DNA of 64,000 nucleotides from Ga0077527 sp964531455 (GTDB taxonomy: Bacteria > Pseudomonadota > Gammaproteobacteria > Burkholderiales > SG8-41), in the NCBI GenBank assembly GCA_964531455.1, contig CAZHFZ010000016.1:1-64000 (forward strand), in the 5' to 3' direction. Of the stretch, positions 51,203 to 59,631 are shown piece by piece. Within the stretch, counting starts at the first letter, position 1, and each line of letters begins with the position of its first letter. A model generated the notes under the pieces. That model was not told the origin of the DNA, ran no database searches, and saw only the letters and a program-made list of their open reading frames with translations. The translations under genes and the position numbers were made by a program.

Positions 51203-51825
51203 TATTTTTTCTTGTCCTTGAGTTCGGCAGGGCCAGTGACGCCGGCCCAGCGTGGAATGGAGTTGTGTTCGACGTCGAACAGGTCAAGCACGCGGCCCAC
51301 CGAATGATTGACCAGGTCATCAACGGTTTTCCCGCCGCTGTAGAACGCGGGAACGGGCGGGAAAATCACGCCGCCCATCAGCGTCACCATTTCCATGTTG
51401 CGGATGTGGGCGAGGTTAAGCGGCGTCTCCCGGGTGATCAGCACCAGCCGGCGTCTTTCCTTCAGGATCACATCGGCGGCGCGGGTGATCAGGTTGTCGG
51501 CGAAGGCGTGGGCCACGCCGGCGAGGGTTTTCATCGAACAGGGTGCGATGACCATGCCCGCGGTGATGAAGGAGCCGCTGGCGATGGTGGCGCCGATGTC
51601 GCGCACGTTATGCGTGACGTCAGCCAGCTTGTGCAGCGCCTTGCGGTCCATGCCGTATTCCTGGAAGGCGTTGAGCACGCCTGCTTCTGAAACGACAAGA
51701 TGGGTTTCCCAACCGCCGAGTTGCCGCAGACGTTCAAGGATGCGGATGCCATAGACCGAGCCCGATGCGCCGGTCATGGCGACGATGAGGCGGCGGGGCG
51801 GCGCGGCGCTGCGTGGGGTGCTCAT
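51202..51825 (-). CDS. UbiX family flavin prenyltransferase
   Basis: A 207-residue flavoprotein that makes prenylated FMN from FMN and dimethylallyl phosphate, the cofactor of UbiD. Blocks: 'LIVAMTGASGSVYGIRILER' (FMN phosphate loop), 'MVIAPCSMKTLAGVAHAFAD' and 'LVLITRETPLNLAHIRNMEM', then 'GVIFPPVPAFY'. Overlaps the permease stop (ATGA) and the UbiD start. Having both genes together indicates the operon equips its own decarboxylase. Confidence 0.94.
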   Translation of the reverse strand: MSTPRSAAPPRRLIVAMTGASGSVYGIRILERLRQLGGWETHLVVSEAGVLNAFQEYGMDRKALHKLADVTHNVRDIGATIASGSFITAGMVIAPCSMKTLAGVAHAFADNLITRAADVILKERRRLVLITRETPLNLAHIRNMEMVTLMGGVIFPPVPAFYSGGKTVDDLVNHSVGRVLDLFDVEHNSIPRWAGVTGPAELKDKKK

Positions 51826-52634
51826 TGGTTTTCAGCTTCCTTTTTCCAGCGAAACAGGTGGTCTTCCAGCGGGCGCAACACGCCCATTTCGAGCGCGGCC
51901 ATCATTACCACCAGGGTCAGGGTCCAGGCGAATACCTGATCAGTCTGGATCAGATCGGCAGCCTGGCGCAGGCGATATCCTACACCGCTGGAGGAGCCGA
52001 GCGTTTCAGCGACCAGCGATACCCGCCAGCCGAATCCGAAGGCCAGCCGCGCACCGGAGAAGAAATAAGGCAGGATGGTCGGAAGGTAGATCTTGACCAT
52101 CACTTTCCACGACGGCATGCGCAGCACGTGGGCCAGTTCGATGAAATCGGCGTTGACCGTGCGCGTACCCTGCCAGACATTGGTGATGATCAGCGGCATC
52201 GCGGTCATGAACACCACAAAGATTGTTGTGGCATTCGATACGCCGAACCAGATAATCGCAAAAATGGCCCAGATTGCCGATGACACGGTGTTCATTACCG
52301 GAATGACCGGTTCGAAGAACTCGCCGAGGCGACGGTTGGCGCCGAACAGAATGCCCAGCGGCAGACCGATCACCGTGGCAAGGATGAAGCCGGTGCCAAC
52401 GCGTCCCAGCGTAATGCCCAGGTTGCTCCACAGATCGCCGTTGGCCGAAATCTGCATCAGGGAATTCCATACCCGGACCGGGCCGGGCAGGATGTAGTGC
52501 GGCACGCCCAATGCGAGCAACCACCAAACACCGAGAATGGCGCCGACCAGCGCCAGCCGCTGCATCAACAGGTCGAGACGCAGAATGCGGGCGGTGCTGC
52601 GCGCATGAATCCTGTTTTCAAGAACCTCGGGCAT
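51822..52634 (-). CDS. ABC transporter permease, NitT/TauT type
   Basis: A 270-residue inner-membrane protein with about six segments. The start region 'LALVGAILGVWWLLALGVPH' and the coupling-helix pattern around 'ELAHVLRMPSWKVMVKIYLP' (EAA-like loop) followed by 'GWRVSLVAETLGSSSGVGYR' match SsuC/TauC-type permeases. It works with the ATPase at 48781 and receptor at 47774; the ubiX and ubiD genes are inserted between them in the operon. Confidence 0.9.
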   Translation of the reverse strand: MPEVLENRIHARSTARILRLDLLMQRLALVGAILGVWWLLALGVPHYILPGPVRVWNSLMQISANGDLWSNLGITLGRVGTGFILATVIGLPLGILFGANRRLGEFFEPVIPVMNTVSSAIWAIFAIIWFGVSNATTIFVVFMTAMPLIITNVWQGTRTVNADFIELAHVLRMPSWKVMVKIYLPTILPYFFSGARLAFGFGWRVSLVAETLGSSSGVGYRLRQAADLIQTDQVFAWTLTLVVMMAALEMGVLRPLEDHLFRWKKEAENQ

Positions 52635-52642
52635 TGCGCGAT

Positions 52643-53062
52643 TTATTTCGGCGGCGCGGTGAAGTAGGTGCCGCGACCGCTGGCAACCAGTGCGCCGTCC
52701 TTGTCATAGACATAGGCTTCGGCTGTCGAATACTGGCTGCCGCTGCGCACGACGCGACCCTTGGCGGTCAGGTCGCCGGGCATTGCAGCCTTGTGATAAT
52801 CGACGCGAATGTCGATGGTCGGCACCGGACGGCCCAGTTGCGCGGCGATGGCGTAGTCGGCGACGACGTCAACAATCGCGGCGAGGATGCCGCCGTGGGT
52901 ATATTTGCGCTCGGGGTTGACCACCCACTCTTCACGCCATGTTGCCGTGACCTCGATGCCGGAATCGTCGGCTTTGAGGAATGTGAAGTTGAGCCATTGG
53001 TTGAACGGACCGCGGCTGATCAGCTTTTGAAGTTGTTCGAGTGAAGGTTTGGTATCGGTCAT
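52643..53062 (-). CDS. PaaI family thioesterase
   Basis: A 139-residue hotdog-fold protein of the PaaI/YdiI type, which hydrolyses aromatic or acyl-CoA thioesters. Typical region: 'VNPERKYTHGGILAAIVDVV' (HGG active-site helix) followed by 'IDIRVDYHKAAMPGDLTAKG'. Next to the acyl-CoA synthetase gene it could release the free acid or rescue dead-end CoA esters. GGAG precedes the ATG. Confidence 0.88.
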   Translation of the reverse strand: MTDTKPSLEQLQKLISRGPFNQWLNFTFLKADDSGIEVTATWREEWVVNPERKYTHGGILAAIVDVVADYAIAAQLGRPVPTIDIRVDYHKAAMPGDLTAKGRVVRSGSQYSTAEAYVYDKDGALVASGRGTYFTAPPK

Positions 53063-53125
53063 TACGGGCTCCGGTTCGATTCAGGATTGAAGACTACTGG
53101 GTGACTGGATGCAACCTATAAATAA

Positions 53126-54670
53126 TCAGGCTGCTGATGAATTCTTCTCAGCACTGTCGCCAGCGCTGGCGACGATGCTGCGCAGCCGGTCGCGGTCGAT
53201 TTTATTGGTGCCGGCAAGCGGCAGTTGTTCGAGGAAAAACACCCGGCGCGGGTGCTGGTAAACCGGGCCGTTCTTGAGTGCGAACTGGCGGATTTCGTCC
53301 TCGGTCGCTTTCTGGCCGGCGCGCTGCACGATAAACGCATAGGGGACCTGGCCTTTCAGTTCATGGCTGAAGGGCATGACGCAGGCCTGATGCACGGCCG
53401 GGTGGCGTTCGAGCAGGCGTTCCACTTCGATCGGGAATATGTTTTCACCGCCGCAGACGAACATGTCATCGGTGCGACCGACAAAAAAGTAGAAGCCCCC
53501 GGCGTCGCGGCGGCAGACGTCACCGGTGTGGTACCAGCCGCCTTGCAGGCGCTTCGCCGATTCGTCGGGAAGGTTGTGATAGCCCAGCAGGATGCCCGGG
53601 TTTTTCAGCAGCAGTTCACCTTCGTCGGCATTCGGGCCATTGATCAGTTTCGCTTCGGTGCCGGGGTAGGGCACGCCGATCGAGCCCATCGGACGCGGTT
53701 TGTTGTCGGAGTGCGGGCCCAAGGGCACGGGGCCGCCCTCGGTCACGCCATAAACCACCAGTGGTTCGGCGTTGGGGAAGTGTATGCGGATGTCGGCCAG
53801 CAATTGTGGTGACGACGGTGCGGACCCCATCATTACGGTGCGCACCGAGGTGGTGTCGGTGTTGGTCAGCAATTCCTTGCGGGCCAACAGCATCGAAATC
53901 ATTGTCGGCACACCGGATATGACCGTGCAGTGAAAGCGTTCGATCGCCGCAATGTAGTGTTCCACATTGAACTGCGGCATCAGCACCAGCGTGGCGCCGG
54001 CAGTCAATCCCTGCTTGATCGCGTTCAGTGCATTCTTGTGATATAGCGGCGCGGCGACAAGGATGACGTCGTTTTCGCTGGTGCCGCGGGTGTGCGCGAG
54101 GATCCGGCGGCTCCAGTTCTGGCCGTAGTGACTGAGCAGCACGCCTTTGGGTTTGCCGGTCGAGCCGGAGGTATAAGGCTGTATGGCGACGGTGTCGGGA
54201 CCGGGTTCGACCGCAGTAAAGGGACCGGGGTCGAGAAATTCACTGAAGATGCAGCTGTCGTCGAAAGCGATTGCTTGAAGATCCGTCGGCAGCAGATGAC
54301 GGTAAGCCGATTCACAAAACGCCAGCTTTGCACCGGCGTCGTTTGCGATGTAACGCACCGTTTCGGCAGCAAGCTTGATGTTGACCGGTACCGGAATCAC
54401 GCCTGCGCGCATTGCGCCGAGCAGCGTGGTGACAAACTCTGCCCGGTTCAACGACAGGATGCAGATGCGGTCGCCGGCCTTCAGGCCGCGGCGGACCAGT
54501 CCGCGCGCAACGGCATTGGCCTGGGCATCGAGAGCGGCATAACTGTGCTCCCGTTCAGAACCGGGGTCACGCAGGTCGATCAGCGCATTTCGCGTACTGC
54601 CGGAATGCGCGATGAACGGGGTTCCCAGGTTGCCCGGGTAACCCCGCGGTTCAGGACGGGGGACAGCCAT
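53126..54670 (-). CDS. AMP-binding acyl-CoA synthetase/ligase
   Basis: A 514-residue adenylate-forming enzyme. Core motifs are 'AIQPYTSGSTGKPKGVLLSH' (ATP P-loop), 'VVYGVTEGGPV' (A5 motif), 'YHTGDVCRRDAGGFYFFVGR' (A7) and 'DMFVCGGENIFPIEVERLLE'. The C-terminal catalytic Lys lies in 'LPLAGTNKIDRDRL'. It activates a carboxylic acid to its CoA thioester. With UbiD/UbiX and thioesterase nearby, the substrate is probably the imported acid or its decarboxylation product. Confidence 0.92.
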   Translation of the reverse strand: MAVPRPEPRGYPGNLGTPFIAHSGSTRNALIDLRDPGSEREHSYAALDAQANAVARGLVRRGLKAGDRICILSLNRAEFVTTLLGAMRAGVIPVPVNIKLAAETVRYIANDAGAKLAFCESAYRHLLPTDLQAIAFDDSCIFSEFLDPGPFTAVEPGPDTVAIQPYTSGSTGKPKGVLLSHYGQNWSRRILAHTRGTSENDVILVAAPLYHKNALNAIKQGLTAGATLVLMPQFNVEHYIAAIERFHCTVISGVPTMISMLLARKELLTNTDTTSVRTVMMGSAPSSPQLLADIRIHFPNAEPLVVYGVTEGGPVPLGPHSDNKPRPMGSIGVPYPGTEAKLINGPNADEGELLLKNPGILLGYHNLPDESAKRLQGGWYHTGDVCRRDAGGFYFFVGRTDDMFVCGGENIFPIEVERLLERHPAVHQACVMPFSHELKGQVPYAFIVQRAGQKATEDEIRQFALKNGPVYQHPRRVFFLEQLPLAGTNKIDRDRLRSIVASAGDSAEKNSSAA

Positions 54671-54680
54671 GACTTTTCGT

Positions 54681-55685
54681 TCAGGGGGTGATGATGACTT
54701 TGCCGAAGACTTCGCGGTCTTCGATCAGCTTCAGGCCCTGTGCGGCTTTTTCCAGTGGCAGTACTTCGTCGATCACCGGCTTCATCTTGCCTTCCTGAAT
54801 CAGCTCCATCAGCGCTTTCAGGTTGTCGTCATAGAAGCTGTTCGAGCCGACGACCTGGAGTTCGAAGCTCCAGATGTAGCGCAGGTCTTCCTTCGGGTCG
54901 TAGCCGGCGGTGGCGCCGCAGACCAGAATCTTGCCGCCGCGCTTGACGCATTTCAGTGAAGGCGCCCAGGTATCGCCACCGGTGAAGTTGATCACCACGT
55001 CGACGCCGCCTTCATAGTTACGGCGCTGCGGCTTGCCGAATTTCTCGACGGCCCACTTCGAGAAGTCGGTTTCCTTGTAGTTGATCACGTGATCGGCGCC
55101 GAGGTCCTTGAGGCGCTGGATCTTGTCCGCGCTGGAGGCGCAGGCAATGACTTCCGCGCCGAGCATCTTGGCCAGCAGTACGCAACCGGTGCCGACGCCG
55201 CCGCTGGCGCCGAGCACCAGAACCTTGTCGCCCTTCTTGATGGTGTTGTGGGTGATGATCATGCGGTGAGCGGTGCCGTAGGCAACCGGCAGCGAGGCAG
55301 CCTGCTCAAAGCTCACGTTGTCCGGCATCTTGATGAGTTGGTCAGCTGAAACCAGGCATTTCTCGGCGAGACCGCCATGCATCATTTCGCCCATCAGGCC
55401 TTTTTTCTTGTTCAGCGGATTGACCAGAACGCGGTCGCCGGCCTTCCAGCCGGTGACGCCGGCGCCGACATCAAGGATTTCACCGGCCAAATCGAGGCCG
55501 ATGATCATCGGGAACGGCACCTTGATGCCGGGCATGCCACGCACGGTGAAGACGTCGTGATAGTTGAACGAGGTGGCTTTGACCCGGATGACGACATGGC
55601 CTTCACATACCGTGGGGTCCGGGAAATCGGCCACGTATTCCAGTTTGTCGAGGCCGCCGTGTTCCCGCAGTACTACTGCTTTCAT
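54681..55685 (-). CDS. Zinc-type alcohol dehydrogenase/quinone reductase-like (MDR) protein
   Basis: A 334-residue medium-chain dehydrogenase. N-terminal GroES-like fold ('MKAVVLREHGGLDKLEYVAD', 'YHDVFTVRGMPGI') and NAD(P) motif 'KVLVLGASGGVGTGCVLLAK'. The Cys-rich structural zinc loop of alcohol dehydrogenases is replaced by 'NPLNKKKGLMG', so it belongs with the zinc-free quinone or enoyl reductases. GGAGA precedes the ATG at 55685; the 18 residues upstream in frame are unlikely to be translated. It would reduce a C=C or quinone in the pathway. Confidence 0.88.
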   Translation of the reverse strand: MKAVVLREHGGLDKLEYVADFPDPTVCEGHVVIRVKATSFNYHDVFTVRGMPGIKVPFPMIIGLDLAGEILDVGAGVTGWKAGDRVLVNPLNKKKGLMGEMMHGGLAEKCLVSADQLIKMPDNVSFEQAASLPVAYGTAHRMIITHNTIKKGDKVLVLGASGGVGTGCVLLAKMLGAEVIACASSADKIQRLKDLGADHVINYKETDFSKWAVEKFGKPQRRNYEGGVDVVINFTGGDTWAPSLKCVKRGGKILVCGATAGYDPKEDLRYIWSFELQVVGSNSFYDDNLKALMELIQEGKMKPVIDEVLPLEKAAQGLKLIEDREVFGKVIITP

Positions 55686-55785
55686 TGCATTTCTCCGTTG
55701 GGTGATGTTGGTCAAGCTGTGCCTGAAGCAAGCGCGCAAGGCGCATAGGCGATAGTGTAATTATGAATCCTGATTCGCGATTCGC

Positions 55786-56286
55786 CTAACCCAAAACGCG
55801 GTTGACGTCGGTTGTGATGCGTGCTCCGCCGACGCCGTAAACGTGAATCGAAACAGCCACGTCCTGCGTAGCATTGGCGATGCGGTGTATGCCCTTGAGG
55901 TCGCCATCAAAACTCAGCGTACCGGATTCCCTCACCATGCTGCGCAGGGCGAGGGGCGGGGCGTTGTTGCCGGCGATTTCGTAGAACGTTTCGACCACGG
56001 TTCCGCAGTAAACCGCCACCCCGCACCAGGTATGGTGTGCGTGGATGGGACTTTGCTGGCCGCTGCCCCATGCAATGGAAACGATGGTGTAGCGGTCTTC
56101 GGGGTCGGCGTAAATCACGTGCCGGGTGTAATGATCCTGACCGGCGCGCTGTTGTTCGGGCAACAGCCACTTGCCGCCCGCCACGGCATTGCCCAGCGCG
56201 GCGGTTACTGCGCCGGGCAGTTCCTGCGCAGGCGCTGCAACGGCGGCATCGAGATGGCGGATCAGTTGCTGTAGCTGTGATTGCAT
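55786..56286 (-). CDS. Cysteine dioxygenase-type thiol dioxygenase
   Basis: A 166-residue cupin protein of the cysteine dioxygenase family. The metal-binding HxH is in 'SPIHAHHTWCGVAVYCGTVV' and the third His in 'VSIHVYGVGGARITTD'. Such enzymes oxidise a thiol (cysteine, 3-mercaptopropionate) to the sulfinic acid. Being next to a GntR regulator at the head of the run, it suggests the pathway may deal with a sulfur-containing acid or may only be fortuitously placed. It follows gntR after 2 bp. Confidence 0.8.
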   Translation of the reverse strand: MQSQLQQLIRHLDAAVAAPAQELPGAVTAALGNAVAGGKWLLPEQQRAGQDHYTRHVIYADPEDRYTIVSIAWGSGQQSPIHAHHTWCGVAVYCGTVVETFYEIAGNNAPPLALRSMVRESGTLSFDGDLKGIHRIANATQDVAVSIHVYGVGGARITTDVNRVLG

Positions 56287-56288
56287 GA

Positions 56289-56981
56289 TCAGGCGTCTGC
56301 GGTAATCGCGAAGTTCATCACTGAGCTGCTGTTCATGATTGCTTTAAGTACCATTTCGCGGGCGGTTTCAATCTGTTCGCGGCAAATCTGTTCAGCGGTT
56401 GCGCCATCGCCGCGAACCAGGGCGCGCAGCAGCGTTCGATGTTCATGCTGCATTTCCTGGGAGCGGTTGCGCACGCCAAGGCCCAGATGCAGCAGCCGGG
56501 TCATTTCGTCGAGTAATTGATCGATTGAATGCACCAGCCGGGCGTTGCCGGCGGCCTGCGCAATCGCCACGTGGAATTCTTTGTTGGCTTCCAGAAACCG
56601 CGCAATGCTTTTCGGTTCGCCGGATTGGTAGCCCGAGCGGCAGATTTCGTCCAGCACGCGGAGGCGCTTGGCATCGACGCGACCGGCAGCGAGTCTCGCT
56701 GCCGGAGGTTCAAGCAGCAGACGCAGTTCGAATACGTCCTGTATGTCCTTCAGTGTGACCGGGGTCACCATGTAACCGCGGCGGGGAATGGCGCGCACCA
56801 GGCCGTCATGCGCCAGTCGCGAGAGCGCCATTCGTACCGGGGCTTTGCCGAGCTTGTATTGAAGGCAGAGCTGGGCTTCGGATATTTCGGTGCCCGGTGC
56901 GTATAGGCAGCAGATGATGTCGTGCTTCACGCGCTCGTAAGCGCGGTCGCTGAGAAGGGGCATGGTCTTTATGGTGGCCAT
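56289..56981 (-). CDS. GntR family regulator, FadR/FCD subgroup
   Basis: A 230-residue regulator with an N-terminal winged helix ('AYERVKHDIICCLYAPGTEI', 'LCLQYKLGKAPVRMALSRLA') and an all-helical FCD effector domain with the His/Asp metal-site layout ('NKEFHVAIAQAAGNARLVHS'). FCD regulators bind small carboxylates or CoA esters. It is the first gene of the 13-gene minus-strand run and divergent from the MFS/TauE cluster, so it probably controls either or both from the palindrome at 57009. Confidence 0.92.
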   Translation of the reverse strand: MATIKTMPLLSDRAYERVKHDIICCLYAPGTEISEAQLCLQYKLGKAPVRMALSRLAHDGLVRAIPRRGYMVTPVTLKDIQDVFELRLLLEPPAARLAAGRVDAKRLRVLDEICRSGYQSGEPKSIARFLEANKEFHVAIAQAAGNARLVHSIDQLLDEMTRLLHLGLGVRNRSQEMQHEHRTLLRALVRGDGATAEQICREQIETAREMVLKAIMNSSSVMNFAITADA

Positions 56982-57008
56982 TCTTCTGAAATATTAGGAC
57001 CACTTCTC

Positions 57009-57018
57009 TGACATGTCA
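57009..57018. promoter_or_regulatory. Candidate GntR operator
   Basis: Perfect 10-bp palindrome TGACATGTCA, 28 bp before the gntR start and in the region shared with the divergent MFS genes. Short dyads of this kind are typical sites of GntR-family dimers. No site was tested against other promoters. Confidence 0.45.
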
Positions 57019-57193
57019 ACGGGGATATTCCGTGCCGCGATCATGAGTTTTCGTGATGTGCTTCAGATAACCCGGCGAAAGGTCGGTTTAAGATAAGACC
57101 GCATCGTGAAAACCTGCCTTGCACCTTGCGTCCGCACTCACCACAATGCAGGTATTCCTCCGAATTAATGATTTCCTCGAAAGACCGGTCGTG

Positions 57194-58405
57194 ATGAAAG
57201 CCGTTTCCATGCCCGGCCCGTGGATGGTCGTTGCAGTTGCGACCACTGCACAGATGATCGTGGCGATGTCGAACATCCTGTTGCCCACGATTGCACCCAA
57301 ACTGGCCGAAGCGCTGGCAGTAAGCCCGGTGCTGATTGGTTATCAGGTCAGCCTGACCTTCGGGGTCGCGACGCTGGCTACCATGGTCGGCGGCAACATA
57401 GTCCTGCGTTTCGGCGCGGCGCGTGCAACGCAACTGGCGATCCTTTGTTGCGGTCTGGGCATGATGCTGTTTGCGGTGCCTGACGTTTCCGCGATTGCGC
57501 TCGGTTCGGCGGCGGTTGGTGTGGGGATGGGCATGATCAATCCTGCCGCAGCCCACATGCTGGTCACCTATACGCCGCCTGAACGGCGCAACATCATGTT
57601 TTCGATCAAGCAGACTGGCGTGCCCGTCGGTGGCGTCATAACCGCCCTGACTGCGCCGGGCATTGCCGTTCATTTCGGATATCGCTGGTCGCTGGTTGTC
57701 ATTGCCGCACTGATCATTGCGTTGCTGGTTTTCATCCAGCGCTATCGGGCGCAATGGGATAGCGATCAGCGTGGCGACGGTGGTGGTGACAAAGCTGCAT
57801 TTGGAGGTGTGCCGCTGGTGTGGCATCGCCCCAGCCTGCGCTGGATTTCCCTGGTGGCAATGATTTTCTCCGGCATCCAGCGCTGTGTCCTGAGTTTTAC
57901 GGTGATTTACCTGGTGGCTGAGGGCGGACTGGGTCTGGTAGAGGCGGGGGTCTTGCTGTCGGTAGTTCAGGTCGGCGGTTCGGCGTCGCGCATTTGCTGG
58001 GGCTGGATGGCAGACCGGCTGGGCAGCAGCCTCACGGTGTTGATGATCATTTGTGTGGTGACCTTTCTGTCTACGCTGGTCCTGGTGTATTTCGATCCGT
58101 CCTGGAACAAGGGGCTGATGTACCTGTTGTTTTTCATCATCGGAACCACGGCCGTGGGCTGGAATGGCGTGTTTCATGCCGAAGCCGCAAGACTCAGCCC
58201 TCATGGAATGGCGAGCGTGGTCGCCGCAGGAACGACTTTTTTCGTTTTTGCCGGTGTGCTGATCGGTCCCGCAGCGTTTGCTGCGGCTTACGGCGGCATT
58301 GGCAGCTACAGCCAGACGTTTTTGCTGGTGCCCGCCGCGGCCATAGTCGCGCTGTTTCTGCTGTGGCTGGCACAACGGGCTGCGGGCTCAGGTCGGAGCG
58401 CCTGA
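57194..58405 (+). CDS. MFS transporter, tandem copy 1
   Basis: A 403-residue carrier with about 12 membrane segments. The start is uncertain: I use the ATG at 57194 (MKAVSMPG) because the upstream frame to 57119 starts at TTG with no ribosome binding site. Subfamily motifs: 'VVAVATTAQMIVAMSNILLP', 'RRNIMFSIKQTGVPVGG' between segments 4 and 5, and 'RICWGWMADRLGSSL'. The stop overlaps the start of copy 2 (TGATG). Confidence 0.88.
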   Translation: MKAVSMPGPWMVVAVATTAQMIVAMSNILLPTIAPKLAEALAVSPVLIGYQVSLTFGVATLATMVGGNIVLRFGAARATQLAILCCGLGMMLFAVPDVSAIALGSAAVGVGMGMINPAAAHMLVTYTPPERRNIMFSIKQTGVPVGGVITALTAPGIAVHFGYRWSLVVIAALIIALLVFIQRYRAQWDSDQRGDGGGDKAAFGGVPLVWHRPSLRWISLVAMIFSGIQRCVLSFTVIYLVAEGGLGLVEAGVLLSVVQVGGSASRICWGWMADRLGSSLTVLMIICVVTFLSTLVLVYFDPSWNKGLMYLLFFIIGTTAVGWNGVFHAEAARLSPHGMASVVAAGTTFFVFAGVLIGPAAFAAAYGGIGSYSQTFLLVPAAAIVALFLLWLAQRAAGSGRSA

Positions 58406-59631
58406 TGGGTTCTGCCGGTTTATCGCAGGATACTGCCGGGTTGCAACCTGCCGTCGCCGTAGTGGTCATGGCTACGACAGCGGCGCAAATGGCGTCAGCC
58501 ATGGGCATCGCTATTTTTCCGGTGATGGCGCCGCAGTTGGCGGTGATGCTTGGCGTTGATGCCTCCTATGTGGGTTATCAGATCAGCCTGCTGTTCGGTG
58601 CGGCAATGCTGGCATCCGGTGCTGTCGGCAACATCGTGCTGCGTTGGGGCGCCTGCCGCGCCATGCAGGTGGCGCTTTGGCTCTCCGCGATCGGCATGAT
58701 TGCCACGCTTGCAGGAGAATTGTGGGTGATGCCGATTGCGGCGTTATGCATAGGCGCCAGCAATGCGCTGGCTGCAGCCGGGGCTGCACACCTGTTGTTC
58801 CGCTTTGGTCCTCCCCGGCACCGCAACCTGATTTTTTCGATCAAGCAGACGGGCGTGCCGCTGGGTTGGGCGACCATTGCACTGGTTGCGCCGACATTAA
58901 CGCTGTCGTTTGGCTGGCAGGTGCCGCTGCTTGCGATACTGGTTTACTCGGTTTCCACAGCGCTGCTGCTCGGGCGGTGGCGCCGGTTCTGGGACGATGA
59001 TCGTGATCCACATGCGGCGGGCCGTACCAATCTGCTGACTGGCGTGATTGTGCTGTGGCAATACCCGACGCTGCGTTATCTGGGTTTTGCGGCCTTCTTT
59101 TTTTCTCTGGTCCAGCTTTGCGTGGGTACGTTTACCGTCAATCTGCTGGTGCATGATGTGGGCTACAGCCTTGTTGCAGCCGGCGTGATGCTGTCCCTGA
59201 TACAAACGGCCGGTATGGCCGGGCGCCTGTCTTTCGGCTGGCTTGCTGACCGCAGTGGCCACGCGATTGCCGTGCTGATCCTGACCAGCCTGGCGGCAGC
59301 AGTAGGCTGTATCGTCAGTGTGTACATTTCGGCGTCCTGGCCGACATTCGTTCTGGGTTTCTTCTATGTATTGTTCGGGGTTGTGGCCTATGGCTGGAAC
59401 GGGGTCATGCACGCACAGATTGCGCGGCTCAGTCCTCCCGGCATGGTCAGCGTGGCGACGGGTGGGGTCATGGTCTGGATTTTTGCGGGTATTCTGGTCG
59501 GCCCGGCCCTGTTTGCTGCGGCTTACCTTGTTATCGGCAGTTACACGGAGATGTTCGGCTATCTGGCGATCGGTGCGTTGATCAGCGCAACAATGGCGGC
59601 ATTTGCGGTTCGAGCGGACCGTTCGTCATGA
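58405..59631 (+). CDS. MFS transporter, tandem copy 2
   Basis: A 408-residue carrier. Motifs: 'VVVMATTAAQMASAMGIAIF', 'RNLIFSIKQTGVPLGW' and 'RLSFGWLADRSGHAIA'. It shares the same layout as copies 1 and 3 but is clearly diverged in sequence. Its stop overlaps the next ATG (ATGA), so the three are translated as one coupled unit. The open frame extends upstream inside copy 1 but the ATG at 58405 is the likely start. Confidence 0.88.
   Translation: MGSAGLSQDTAGLQPAVAVVVMATTAAQMASAMGIAIFPVMAPQLAVMLGVDASYVGYQISLLFGAAMLASGAVGNIVLRWGACRAMQVALWLSAIGMIATLAGELWVMPIAALCIGASNALAAAGAAHLLFRFGPPRHRNLIFSIKQTGVPLGWATIALVAPTLTLSFGWQVPLLAILVYSVSTALLLGRWRRFWDDDRDPHAAGRTNLLTGVIVLWQYPTLRYLGFAAFFFSLVQLCVGTFTVNLLVHDVGYSLVAAGVMLSLIQTAGMAGRLSFGWLADRSGHAIAVLILTSLAAAVGCIVSVYISASWPTFVLGFFYVLFGVVAYGWNGVMHAQIARLSPPGMVSVATGGVMVWIFAGILVGPALFAAAYLVIGSYTEMFGYLAIGALISATMAAFAVRADRSS

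Noticed and set aside
57041..58375. Long open frame (444 codons) on the minus strand
   Set aside because: Antisense to MFS copy 1; rich in His, Gln and Arg, as expected for the reverse of a membrane protein gene.
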